64,000 bases of DNA from Tissierella simiarum (GTDB lineage: Bacteria > Bacillota > Clostridia > Tissierellales > Tissierellaceae): assembly GCF_018917865.1 (NCBI RefSeq), contig NZ_JAHLPM010000004.1, forward strand, positions 62,001-126,000, read 5' to 3'. Numbering within the stretch: position 1 is the stretch's first letter; every line of letters begins with the position of its first letter. The notes below the pieces were generated by a model that was not told the origin of the DNA, made no database searches, and saw only the letters and a program-made list of their open reading frames with translations. Below are positions 52,700 through 60,433 of the stretch, piece by piece. The position numbers were made by a program, and so were the translations under genes.

Positions 52700-54004
52700 A
52701 TGAATAAGTATACAATAAATACATTATGTAAACATTTTGAATTAGAAGAAGAAATTATCGAATATGTAAACTGTAAAGAAAAACTTATTTTGGATAAATT
52801 CAATAAAATTAATGAGATAAAAGAATTTAATCAATACAAAGTTATAAACGCTATGCAAGAATGTAAACTAAGTTCTACAGACTTTTACTGGACTACAGGT
52901 TATGGATATGGTGATGTAGGCAGAGAAAAAGTGGAGAAAATATATGCTAAAGTCTTTAATACAGAAGATGCCTTGGTAAGACCTACAATAGCTTCAGGAA
53001 CTCATGCTATAACTTTAACTCTATCTGGACTTTTAAGACCTAATGATGAGCTAATAGCCATTACGGGTAGCCCTTATGATACCTTACAAAAAGTAATTGG
53101 TACTAAGGGAGATATGAGTGGTACTTTAATAGAATATGGAATAAGTTATAAAGAAGTACCTTTAAAAGATGGAAAAATAGATATACCCGAAGTAAAGAAT
53201 AATATTACCAATAAAACTAAGTTGCTCTTAATTCAAAGATCTACTGGTTACAGTGATAGACGTGCATTAACTATAGATGAGATACAAGAAGCGGTAAATG
53301 GTATTAGGGAGTTTAATAAAAATGTAATAATAATGGTAGATAATTGTTATGGGGAATTCTTAGAAATGAAAGAGCCTACAGATGTGGGTGTAGATATAAT
53401 AGCGGGATCTTTAATTAAGAATCCTGGAGGAGGATTAGCTCTATCTGGTGGTTATATTGCAGGAAAAGCCAATTTAGTAGAACAAGTAGCTAACAGAAGC
53501 ACGGCTCCAGGTCTAGGAAAAGACTGCGGTTTAACTTTTGGGACTACTCGTAATACTCTTCATGGTTTATTTTTAGCTCCTCATATAGTATCAGAAGCGG
53601 TAAAAGGAGCTTTGTTGGCAGCTATCGTATATAAAGGCTTAGGATTCAAGGTAATACCCGATATAGATGATGTAAGAAGTGATATTATACAAGCAATAGA
53701 ACTTAATAATCCAGAAAGAGTAGTTCAATTCTGCAGAGGAATCCAAAGTGCTTCTGTAGTAGATTCCTATGTAACTCCCGAGCCTTGGGATATGCCTGGA
53801 TATGAAGATAAGGTTATTATGGCAGCTGGTGGTTTTGTAGATGGTTCTTCTATAGAATTAAGTGCAGATGGACCAATGAGAGAACCTTATTTTGCATATT
53901 ACCAAGGAGGACTTACTTACGAGCATTGCAAATTAGGTGTGTTAAAATCCTTAAATAATTTATATAAAAACAATCTAATAGATAATAGTAAAATACTGAA
54001 ATAA
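52700..54004 (+). CDS. Methionine gamma-lyase family (YnbB-like, aluminium-resistance family) PLP enzyme
   Basis: 434 residues, fold-type I PLP enzyme of the Met_gamma_lyase/YnbB family: TGYGYGDVGREKVEKIYAKV, RPTIASGTHAITLTLSGLLR, MVDNCYGEFLE (PLP Asp) and GSLIKNPGGGLALSGGYIAG with the Schiff-base Lys in SLIKNPGGG. The family sits next to hfq or lexA in many Firmicutes. The annotation aluminium-resistance protein is historical; the substrate is uncertain, probably a sulfur amino acid. Confidence 0.88.
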   Translation: MNKYTINTLCKHFELEEEIIEYVNCKEKLILDKFNKINEIKEFNQYKVINAMQECKLSSTDFYWTTGYGYGDVGREKVEKIYAKVFNTEDALVRPTIASGTHAITLTLSGLLRPNDELIAITGSPYDTLQKVIGTKGDMSGTLIEYGISYKEVPLKDGKIDIPEVKNNITNKTKLLLIQRSTGYSDRRALTIDEIQEAVNGIREFNKNVIIMVDNCYGEFLEMKEPTDVGVDIIAGSLIKNPGGGLALSGGYIAGKANLVEQVANRSTAPGLGKDCGLTFGTTRNTLHGLFLAPHIVSEAVKGALLAAIVYKGLGFKVIPDIDDVRSDIIQAIELNNPERVVQFCRGIQSASVVDSYVTPEPWDMPGYEDKVIMAAGGFVDGSSIELSADGPMREPYFAYYQGGLTYEHCKLGVLKSLNNLYKNNLIDNSKILK

Positions 54005-54060
54005 TAATAAAAGACATTTAATATCGTATTCTAATAATGATATTAAATGTCTTTTATTAT
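54004..54060. terminator. Bidirectional terminator between YnbB-like gene and lexA
   Basis: Perfect 22-bp inverted repeat (54004-54025 and 54039-54060; arms ATAATAAAAGACATTT... and ...AAATGTCTTTTATTAT) around a 13-base loop. Confidence 0.85.
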
Positions 54061-54075
54061 ATGCAATACTCTTTA

Positions 54076-54693
54076 TTATATTTTCCTAAACAAACCTATA
54101 ACTTTACCTAGTATAGTAACATTATTAGTATATATAGGACTCATAAATTGATTTTCAGGTTGTAGCCTAATTTGATTTTTTTCTTTAAAAAATCTTTTAA
54201 TAGTTGCTTCATCTTCTAATAGAGCAACTACAATATCTCCATTAATTGCAGATTTTTGTTCCTTTACCAAAACTAGATCTCCATCTAATATACCTGCTTC
54301 AACCATGCTCTCACCTTGAACTTTAAGCATGAATACATCATGGCCTTCTACTAGCTCTTTTGGAACAGGATAAGTATCTTCTATATTCTCTACAGCTAGG
54401 ATGGGAGTACCGGCTGTAACTTTCCCTATAATAGGTATATCTACAGTCTTTTTTTGAACAAATAGGAAATCATCTTCACGATCAAGTATTTCTATAGCTC
54501 TAGGTTTAGTAGGATCTTTTCTTATGTATCCTTTCATCTCCAGTTTTTCCAAGTGGCTATGAACTGTAGAAGTAGATTTTAAATTAACACCTTTACATAT
54601 TTCTCTTACAGCAGGGGGATATCCTTGGCGTTGAATTTCATTCTTAATATATAATAATATTTCAATTTGTTTTTGAGTTAAATCTTCATACAT
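54076..54693 (-). CDS. lexA: SOS repressor LexA
   Basis: 205 residues from the ATG at 54693 (minus), seven bases after GAGGTG; the GTG at 54702 is part of the ribosome site. Winged-helix DNA-binding domain ([20 protein letters not shown]), cleavage site Ala-Gly in VTAGTPI, and the Ser-Lys dyad in GESMVEAG and [10 protein letters not shown]. It represses SOS genes until RecA-stimulated self-cleavage. It is divergent from yneA with three LexA boxes between, so it is autoregulated. Confidence 0.95.
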   Translation of the reverse strand: MYEDLTQKQIEILLYIKNEIQRQGYPPAVREICKGVNLKSTSTVHSHLEKLEMKGYIRKDPTKPRAIEILDREDDFLFVQKKTVDIPIIGKVTAGTPILAVENIEDTYPVPKELVEGHDVFMLKVQGESMVEAGILDGDLVLVKEQKSAINGDIVVALLEDEATIKRFFKEKNQIRLQPENQFMSPIYTNNVTILGKVIGLFRKI

Positions 54694-54786
54694 TATTAAC
54701 ACCTCACATATAATATTTATAACACTAGTAAATATTTATTAGTCAGAATCATTTTAAGTAATTATACCATATAGAAAATAAATAAT

Positions 54787-54800
54787 CAAACGTGGGTTCG
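54787..54800. promoter_or_regulatory. LexA (SOS) box 1
   Basis: CAAACGTGGGTTCG, close to the Gram-positive consensus CGAAC-N4-GTTCG (one mismatch in the half-sites). Nearest to lexA. Confidence 0.6.
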
Positions 54801-54818
54801 ATTTTTTTGAAATATCTA

Positions 54819-54847
54819 TTGACACAGAACTTACGTTTGTGTAAAAT
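54819..54847 (+). promoter_or_regulatory. Promoter of yneA
   Basis: TTGACA (54819-54824), 17-base spacer, TAAAAT (54842-54847). A LexA box fills the spacer. Confidence 0.75.
54827..54839. promoter_or_regulatory. LexA (SOS) box 2, inside the yneA promoter
   Basis: GAACTTACGTTTG, GAAC-N4-GTTTG, between -35 and -10, where binding would block RNA polymerase. Confidence 0.65.
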
Positions 54848-54856
54848 GTTGTTATT

Positions 54857-54870
54857 CGAACAAATGTTTA
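54857..54870. promoter_or_regulatory. LexA (SOS) box 3, downstream of the yneA -10
   Basis: CGAACAAATGTTTA matches CGAAC-N4-GTTTG at all but the last base. Just past the predicted start site. Confidence 0.75.
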
Positions 54871-54893
54871 GAACTAATGTGCGAGGTGCTGTT

Positions 54894-55202
54894 ATGAAAA
54901 AGAAAAAGTATGTAATAGTAAACAAAAGAAGGTTTTACGCGTTTTTAATTTCTTTATTAGTCGTCATTGCTATAATTTTCCTATCATTATTATCTAATAA
55001 TAAAGCCTATAGCTCTAATTACAAGACTGCATACATAGAAGTGGCAATAAAAGAAGGAGATACTTTATGGAATATAGCTCTAAAACATCTACAAGAAAAA
55101 CAAGATTTAAGAAAGTTAATATTTGAAATTAAACAGTTCAATGAAATGGAAAGTAGCTATATTTATCCTGGAGACATTATAAAGATACCAATAGAGCAAT
55201 AA
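54894..55202 (+). CDS. yneA: SOS-induced cell division inhibitor YneA-like LysM protein
   Basis: 102 residues from the ATG at 54894, after GCGAGGTGCTG; this is downstream of the promoter and LexA boxes, which rules out the earlier frame opening at 54792. N-terminal basic stretch and one membrane helix (15-34, AFLISLLVVIAIIFLSLL), then a LysM domain (52-100: IKEGDTLWNIALKHLQEKQD ... YPGDIIKIP). Same gene pair and layout as B. subtilis lexA-yneA, where YneA delays septation after DNA damage. Sequence similarity is modest, so the name rests on context. Confidence 0.85.
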   Translation: MKKKKYVIVNKRRFYAFLISLLVVIAIIFLSLLSNNKAYSSNYKTAYIEVAIKEGDTLWNIALKHLQEKQDLRKLIFEIKQFNEMESSYIYPGDIIKIPIEQ

Positions 55203-55243
55203 CAAAGAGCCATCTTAATTGGATGGCTCTTTGTTATTGCTCT
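55193..55243. terminator. 22-bp inverted repeat shared by convergent genes
   Basis: Bases 55193-55214 pair perfectly with 55222-55243. The stem includes the last codons of yneA and the last codons of the minus-strand recombinase gene, so it is a bidirectional terminator built into both coding ends. Confidence 0.75.
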
Positions 55244-56207
55244 TAGATGTTCTATTAGATAGAGGATTGCTCTTTATAGCATCTCTAAGTCTTTCGTTAT
55301 CTATGTGGGTATAAATTTGAGTAGTAGATACACTTTCATGACCTAAAATTTCTTGTAAAGCCAATATGTCGACATTACCGTATTTATACATTAATGTAGC
55401 CGCTGTATGTCTTAGTTTATGAGTAGAATATATCTCCGTATCTAAACCTGCTTTTTCTAAATATCTATCTATCATATGTTGTATAGCTCGGTTACTGATT
55501 CGTTGCTTTCTTTTACTGATGAAAAGTGCTTTCTTATCTTTAGAATCTTTTGGTCTTACAGCTAGATAGCTTTTTATAGCTTCAACACAACCATCATTTA
55601 AAAAAACGGTTCTTTCTTTATTTCCTTTTCCTATAACGGTTAAAGTATCATCATTTTTAATCTTATCAAAATCTATACTAGATAGCTCTGATAAACGTAA
55701 TCCACAATTTAAAAATAACATCATAATAGCATAATCTCTTTTTCTATATTCTTCATTTTTGTTTTCTAGAACTGTATTTAATAATCTTTCTGATTCTTCT
55801 AAAGTAAGATAGACAGGATGTCTGTTATCGGTTTTGGGAAATTCTAAATGTTCTGCAGGATTTTTTTCTATTAAGCTAACTTTACCATACAGGTAATCGA
55901 AAAAAGATCTAATACTAGCAACCTTTCTAGACTTAGCATAATTTCCATTATCTCTTTTTTTGTCTACATAAGAGATATAGGCATGAAGGTCCTGAATGTT
56001 TAATTTTTTGATTAAATCTAAATCAATATCATCAATTTCAATTTCATCAAAAGGTACAGTTGGATCTACTAATTTATATCTTGTTTTAATAAATCTAAAG
56101 AAAGTCCTTAAATCAAAAAAGTATTCTTTTGCAGTGTTAGGGGAAGTTCCTTTAATTGTTTCCATATAATTAAGATAGTCTTCAAGAATAATTGGTATTT
56201 CGTACAT
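55215..56207 (-). CDS. Tyrosine recombinase, XerC/XerS-like
   Basis: 330 residues on the minus strand, ATG after GAGGG. SAM-like domain (1-110: LEDYLNYMETIKGTSPNTAK), catalytic Arg in FLNCGLRLSEL, HKLRHTAATLM box and LGHESVSTTQIYTH with His and the nucleophile Tyr. It is about 30 residues longer than XerC, in the range of single-recombinase XerS types. XerD is present at 5345, so this may be its XerC partner or a separate recombinase. A perfect 19-bp palindrome lies 20 bases upstream of its start. Confidence 0.85.
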   Translation of the reverse strand: MYEIPIILEDYLNYMETIKGTSPNTAKEYFFDLRTFFRFIKTRYKLVDPTVPFDEIEIDDIDLDLIKKLNIQDLHAYISYVDKKRDNGNYAKSRKVASIRSFFDYLYGKVSLIEKNPAEHLEFPKTDNRHPVYLTLEESERLLNTVLENKNEEYRKRDYAIMMLFLNCGLRLSELSSIDFDKIKNDDTLTVIGKGNKERTVFLNDGCVEAIKSYLAVRPKDSKDKKALFISKRKQRISNRAIQHMIDRYLEKAGLDTEIYSTHKLRHTAATLMYKYGNVDILALQEILGHESVSTTQIYTHIDNERLRDAIKSNPLSNRTSKSNNKEPSN

Positions 56208-56226
56208 TGTATCCCTCTTTTTCTGT

Positions 56227-56266
56227 ATATATTAGTCACAAAATAACTATTTTGTGACTAATATAT
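56227..56266. repeat. Perfect 19-bp palindrome upstream of the recombinase
   Basis: Arms 56227-56245 and 56248-56266 (ATATATTAGTCACAAAATA and its reverse complement) with a 2-base centre. It could be an operator, the recombinase binding site (11-bp arms TTAGTCACAAA and TTTGTGACTAA around an 8-base centre), or a terminator for minus-strand transcription entering the gene. No T-tract follows. Confidence 0.6.
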
Positions 56267-56577
56267 TGTTTCTACAAAAGTTCTGAAAAACCTTCTTTTT
56301 TTCAAAGAATATTTTATTGTTTTAATTATATTAATTAAATAACACATAATATAGATTCCTTTTATATATTTTTAACAAAATAAGGTTACAATTTTAATTT
56401 TTTCTTATTTTCATTAAATCATTTTTGCTTTATAAATTTCATCACTCATCTAACCCCTTTAAAAGCCCTATAAAAGCTTTTAAAAGTCAAAGCATAGAAT
56501 ACCTCTAACAATATCATTTATATAAGTTTTAAGGCATTTTAAAGGGCGTTTTTTAAGAAATTTTTTTATTTTTTCAC
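56267..56577. other. AT-rich gap with a long imperfect inverted repeat
   Basis: No gene seen. TTAAAAGCCCT-AAAAGC-TTTAAA (about 56458-56490) is complementary, with small gaps, to 56526-56555 (TTTTAAGGCATTTTAAAGGG...), and a T-rich run follows (56561-56574). It could be a small RNA with terminator on the plus strand or a relic. Confidence 0.35.
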
Positions 56578-56626
56578 AAAAAGCAAAGAGTTGACATAAT
56601 GATTTTATGTCAACTCTTTGCTTTTT
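56578..56626 (-). terminator. Palindrome 1, terminator of the 127-residue gene
   Basis: Perfect 22-bp arms (56578-56599, 56605-56626) with a TGATT loop; core GTTGACATAA / TTATGTCAAC. On the minus strand the right-hand end is TTTTTGTG. Confidence 0.75.
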
Positions 56627-56632
56627 ACATCG

Positions 56633-57016
56633 TTATACTCTCACATACTTATAGTCTTCAAAAACATCAAAATCAGTTTTAAATCCACATGAAGATGAAT
56701 TTAGACATTCCATCTGATAACGACTAGTTACTTCATACTGTTTATAGGTTCCTGGTGTATGTCCCGGAGGATTAACTGCTACATCTACATATCTTTCAGT
56801 AGTGGATACTTTATAAGTTCTAGTATTAGAACCACACATTGGACAATCATAACCTTGAACGATTATATCTTCTTTATTTTGCTCTATAGTTTTATGATGT
56901 TCTTCAATAACTTCTTTTGTAACTTTTTCATCTTTTGCAGTAGCTATATTTTCCCCTAAGGTGAAAATTAATAGAAAAGCCATAAATACTGTTATATATT
57001 TTTTATAGTTTTTCAT
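56633..57016 (-). CDS. Secreted Cys-rich protein, unrecognised
   Basis: 127 residues from the ATG at 57016 (minus), eight bases after GGAGGTGG. An N-terminal signal peptide (KNYKKYITVFMAFLLIFTLG ... ATAK) is followed by a charged helix (VTKEVIEEHHKTIEQNKEDI) and a zinc-ribbon-like domain with CPMCGSNTRTYK and CLNSSSCGFK. The four Cys could bind zinc or form disulfides outside the cell. It stands alone with a terminator and lies beside the tyrosine recombinase. I do not know the family. Confidence 0.7.
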   Translation of the reverse strand: MKNYKKYITVFMAFLLIFTLGENIATAKDEKVTKEVIEEHHKTIEQNKEDIIVQGYDCPMCGSNTRTYKVSTTERYVDVAVNPPGHTPGTYKQYEVTSRYQMECLNSSSCGFKTDFDVFEDYKYVRV

Positions 57017-57055
57017 TAGATCCACCTCCTTTCTTGTTTTCATTTGTTTTAATAA

Positions 57056-57089
57056 AAAAGGAGTTGACATAATTATGTCAACTCCTTTT
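57056..57089 (-). terminator. Palindrome 2, perfect 17-bp arms without loop
   Basis: AAAAGGAGTTGACATAA and its exact reverse complement meet directly; on the minus strand followed by TTTTTTATT. Core GTTGACATAA is shared with palindrome 1. It lies 119 bases after the stop of the 74-residue gene. Confidence 0.7.
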
Positions 57090-57207
57090 CGATGCATTTA
57101 TATTTATTCTTTAATTATTTTATTTAACTATTTTCATATATCCAATGAATGTAAGTATATCCATCTGATTACAGCATATCAATCTTTTTAAATATGTCAA
57201 TAAAGAT

Positions 57208-57432
57208 TCACTTTTTCTTATACGCTTCTATTGCTAAAACTATTATTCCACCCAAAACCAAAATACAGAACGTTATAAAAAACAACATTATATCATAGCT
57301 TATTAAAAATCCTCTAAATCCAGTTATGCCATTAATTGAACATGGATATACAATAGAAAATGCTATAATTAACAATATACCTGATAATCCTCCAATAAAA
57401 AGAAGTCCCCCAAAAATTATCCTTTTCATCAT
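57208..57432 (-). CDS. Small two-helix membrane protein, 74 residues
   Basis: ATG after AAGGGG on the minus strand. Two hydrophobic helices (residues 6-27, IFGGLLFIGGLSGILLIIAF; 48-68, IMLFFITFCILVLGGIIVLA) with a short loop containing one Cys, and a basic EAYKKK end. Not recognised. Downstream, before palindrome 2, a 15-codon open stretch SDGYTYIHWIYENS without a start may be a relic of another small gene. Confidence 0.55.
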   Translation of the reverse strand: MMKRIIFGGLLFIGGLSGILLIIAFSIVYPCSINGITGFRGFLISYDIMLFFITFCILVLGGIIVLAIEAYKKK

Positions 57433-57450
57433 ATTCCCCTTTATAATAAG

Positions 57451-57495
57451 CAGGCCTATGGTTCACATAATTATTTTATGTAAACCATAGGCCTG
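57451..57495. terminator. Palindrome 3, between the aminotransferase and the 74-residue gene
   Basis: 20-bp arms with one mismatch (57451-57470, 57476-57495), TTATT loop. Core GTTCACATAA / TTATGTAAAC resembles palindromes 1 and 2. On the minus strand the following bases are CTTATTATAAAG, a weak T-tract. Confidence 0.6.
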
Positions 57496-57513
57496 TTCTA
57501 TTTAATTTCAAAT

Positions 57514-58704
57514 TTATTCAACTATTTCTTTAATTCTACCTAGGCCCTTCTTAATATTTTCCATAGAAGTTGCATAGGATAATCTAATGTATTTATCATC
57601 ACCAAAAGCAATTCCTGGTATAACTGCTACTTTTCCTTCCTCTAATAATAGCTTTGCAAAATCTAAAGATGAGTTAATAGTTATTCCTTTTACTGTCTTA
57701 CCTAAAAGTTGAGTATAATTTACCATTATATAGAAAGCACCTTTAGGTTTTCTACAACTTAGTCCTTTTATAGAGTTTATGGTATCTGCCATGTAGTTTC
57801 TTCTTTCTTCAAAATGTTTCTTCATATCTTCCACACTACTTTGATCTCCTAGTAATCCTTCTACACTGGCATATTGAGACATGGAACATGGATTAGATGT
57901 AGTATGGCTCTGTAGGTTGCTCATAACCTTTATTATGTCCTCATGAGCTGCTGTATACCCTATTCTCCATCCAGTCATAGCATAAGCTTTTGACATTCCA
58001 TTGATGACTATCGTTAAATTTTTAATATCTTCGTTAAATGAAGCAATACTTATATGTTTTTCACCATCATAAACTAATCTTTCATAAATTTCATCAGATA
58101 TAACAAAAATATTATTTTTTACAGCCCAATCTGCAATTGCTTTTAGTTCTTCTTCACTATAAATACTTCCAGTAGGATTGCTTGGACTATTTAATATAAT
58201 AGCTTTTGTGTTATGTGTAAGTACATGATCTAAGTCAGATATTGTAAATTTGAAGTCATTTTCTTCTTTTGTTTCTATATATACTGGATTTCCGCCAGAT
58301 ATTTTTATTAATTCAGGATAGCTAACCCAATAAGGAACAGCTACAATTACTTCATCTCCTGGATTTAATATTGCCATTAAAGTGTTATATATAGAATGTT
58401 TTGCACCACTAGATACTATAATATTGCTAGGTTTATACTCCAAATTATTTTCTTTATGTAATTTTTCACATATAGCTTTTTTAAGTTCTACAATACCTGA
58501 AGCAGGGGTATATCTAGTAAGTCCCTCTTCTATTGCCCTAATGCCCTCTTTTTGTATGTTTTTAGGGGTATTGAAGTCTGGCTCACCAGCTCCGAAACTT
58601 ACTACATCTATACCAGCATCTTTCATAGCTTTAGCTTTTGCAGTTATTTCAAGAGTAACTGATGGAGAAATTTCTAAACCTTTTTTTGATAATTTAAAAT
58701 CCAT
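57514..58704 (-). CDS. Aspartate-type aminotransferase
   Basis: 396 residues on the minus strand, ATG after CTGGAGGT. VVSFGAGEPDFNTPKNIQKE at the N-terminus, VSSGAKHSIYNT, NSPSNPTGSIYSEEELKAIA, and the PLP-binding Lys in NGMSKAYAMTGWRIGY, followed by the Arg of IRLSYATS that contacts the substrate carboxylate. This fits class I aspartate/prephenate-type aminotransferases, probably making aspartate or aromatic amino acids. A paralogue is at 35428-36621. Confidence 0.9.
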   Translation of the reverse strand: MDFKLSKKGLEISPSVTLEITAKAKAMKDAGIDVVSFGAGEPDFNTPKNIQKEGIRAIEEGLTRYTPASGIVELKKAICEKLHKENNLEYKPSNIIVSSGAKHSIYNTLMAILNPGDEVIVAVPYWVSYPELIKISGGNPVYIETKEENDFKFTISDLDHVLTHNTKAIILNSPSNPTGSIYSEEELKAIADWAVKNNIFVISDEIYERLVYDGEKHISIASFNEDIKNLTIVINGMSKAYAMTGWRIGYTAAHEDIIKVMSNLQSHTTSNPCSMSQYASVEGLLGDQSSVEDMKKHFEERRNYMADTINSIKGLSCRKPKGAFYIMVNYTQLLGKTVKGITINSSLDFAKLLLEEGKVAVIPGIAFGDDKYIRLSYATSMENIKKGLGRIKEIVE

Positions 58705-58747
58705 GTTAATACCTCCAGTTAAGTATTTTTATAATTTTATCTATAGA

Positions 58748-59131
58748 TTAAAATTTTTCTTTATATATATCTTTTAACACATTTTTAACAATATGTAAAG
58801 AATCTTCGAAGGTCGATTTATACTGTAGTAAAATAACTTTATAATGCCTATAGCCTTCGTCTGTTAATTTATACCTTCTAATAGATCTTTTATCGGGTTC
58901 TTCCCACCATCCATCTATATATCCTTCCTGTTCTAATTCCCTAAGTAGCGGATAAACCATTCCAGGGCTAGGTTCCCATTTGTTATCTAACCTCTCCTTT
59001 ATTTCATCTATAATTTCGTTTCCATAATAACTTCTTTCATTCAATAAGTGTAGTATATATAGCTTAACAAAAGAAGTAGTGCTTATTTTAGAGGGAAACT
59101 GTCTTTGTCTTTCTCCTTTATAAATACTCAA
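58748..59131 (-). CDS. PadR-family transcriptional regulator
   Basis: 127 residues. It begins at TTG immediately after the PHP gene stop (TAATTG), preceded by AAGGATATA. Winged helix with LYILHLLNERSYYGNEIIDE and GMVYPLLRELEQEGYIDGWW, the PadR signature, then a C-terminal helix for dimerisation. The ligand is unknown; members often control membrane or drug-efflux genes. Part of the spoVS-region minus-strand cluster. Confidence 0.88.
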   Translation of the reverse strand: MSIYKGERQRQFPSKISTTSFVKLYILHLLNERSYYGNEIIDEIKERLDNKWEPSPGMVYPLLRELEQEGYIDGWWEEPDKRSIRRYKLTDEGYRHYKVILLQYKSTFEDSLHIVKNVLKDIYKEKF

Positions 59132-59947
59132 TTATATCCTTCCTTTCATTTGTGGAATATCATCTAAATTAACATAATATTTTCCAAGCAAAGTATCTCC
59201 GTGTATTATATCTCCATGGCAGTCTGATCCCCCTGTAATTATCAAATTGTTATCCTTAGCAACTTTTAGTAAGTATAAAACATCTTCTTTTTTATGTTTA
59301 GAATGAATACATTCCAGTCCGTTAATACCTTTAGAAATACAGTATTTAATGATATCCTTATTTTTAAGTAAACCAGGGTGAGCTAAAACTGAAATACCTC
59401 CAGATTTTTTTATTAAATCAATGGTATCCTCTATTGCTATCTTATATCTTTCAACATAAGCAGACTTACCTCTGTCTAAATATTTTTCAAAGGCTTCTTT
59501 AATAGTCAAAACATATCCTTTCTTTATAAGAGCTCTTGCTATATGAGGTCTGCCAATATAATCTTCTCCGGAAAAAGCTTTTACTTCCTCTATGGTTAAA
59601 TCCATACCTAAATTATTTATTTTTTCAACAATTTCAAGACCTCGTGTGATCCTTGAACTTCTTAATTTATCTGTAATATCTATTATATCAGATAAATCAT
59701 AATTAACGAAATAACCTAGTATATGGACTTCTTCATTCATAAATACAGAGCTGAATTCAATTCCTGGTATTACTTTAAAATTTTTATATTTTAAGCTATG
59801 ATTAATTCCTATTTCAATTCCCGTTATAGTATCATGATCCGTTATGGCTATACCATTTAGACCTTTACTTACTGCTAAATCCACTACTCTTTCTGGACTT
59901 AATATTCCATCAGAATGGTTAGTGTGTACATGTAAATCAAAAATCAC
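59132..59947 (-). CDS. PHP-domain phosphoesterase (YciV/RNase AM-like)
   Basis: 271 residues from GTG at 59947 (minus), nine bases after AAGGAG, giving the typical start IFDLHVHTNHSDG; the ATG at 59971 has no ribosome site. Metal ligands appear in HVHTNHSDG, ITDHDTITG, GIEFSS, ISVLAHPGLL and GGSDCHG. The family includes 3',5'-nucleotidases and 5'-end RNA exonucleases. The PadR gene is coupled to its end; spoVS lies upstream with a terminator between. Confidence 0.88.
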   Translation of the reverse strand: MIFDLHVHTNHSDGILSPERVVDLAVSKGLNGIAITDHDTITGIEIGINHSLKYKNFKVIPGIEFSSVFMNEEVHILGYFVNYDLSDIIDITDKLRSSRITRGLEIVEKINNLGMDLTIEEVKAFSGEDYIGRPHIARALIKKGYVLTIKEAFEKYLDRGKSAYVERYKIAIEDTIDLIKKSGGISVLAHPGLLKNKDIIKYCISKGINGLECIHSKHKKEDVLYLLKVAKDNNLIITGGSDCHGDIIHGDTLLGKYYVNLDDIPQMKGRI

Positions 59948-59995
59948 ATTCCTCATCTCCTTAATATACATAGTATTGCCATAATCATAAATAAT

Positions 59996-60026
59996 AAAAA
60001 ACCTGCCATGACCTGGCAGGTTTTTT
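59996..60026. terminator. Terminator between spoVS and the PHP gene
   Basis: AAAAAACCTGCCA-TGACC-TGGCAGGTTTTTT, a perfect 13-bp stem with A and T tracts. Confidence 0.85.
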
Positions 60027-60031
60027 AAAAG

Positions 60032-60292
60032 CTATCTTGGTTCAACAATTAATTTGATAGCGGTTCTTTCTTCACCATCTATTTCGATGTCTGTGAAGGC
60101 TGGTATACAAATAAGATCGATTCCACTTGGAGCAACGAATCCTCTTGCAATTGCTACTGCTTTAACTGCTTGATTTAAAGCACCTGCCCCAATTGCTTGT
60201 ATTTCAGCAGCACCTTTTTCTCTTAGAACCCCAGCAAGTGCTCCTGCAACAGAATTTGGACTTGATTTTGCTGATACTTTTAATACATCCAT
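60032..60292 (-). CDS. spoVS: Stage V sporulation protein S
   Basis: 86 residues, matching SpoVS in length and sequence: VLKVSAKSSPNSVAGALAGV, GAGALNQAVKAVAIARGFVA and EIDGEERTAIKLIVEPR. An Alba-like small protein needed for spore coat and septum events in Bacillus. ATG after AGAGGGGGC. It is downstream of rny, a conserved order in Firmicutes. Confidence 0.95.
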   Translation of the reverse strand: MDVLKVSAKSSPNSVAGALAGVLREKGAAEIQAIGAGALNQAVKAVAIARGFVAPSGIDLICIPAFTDIEIDGEERTAIKLIVEPR

Positions 60293-60433
60293 TAAAATAG
60301 CCCCCTCTAACTATATTTTTAAATATATTCTTTTATTTATATACTTTATTCTACAGACAACTTAAAAATCCTCTTTTATTTGGAAAATTTTTATTATTTT
60401 TTTGTAAATTTATCCAAAATTTATTCTAAAGTG

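Noticed and set aside
56578-57495. A true integron with attC sites
   Set aside because: No attI, no integron-integrase extra domain recognised in the 330-residue recombinase, and the palindromes are fully or nearly perfect, unlike attC sites. Kept only as a low-level finding on shared cores.
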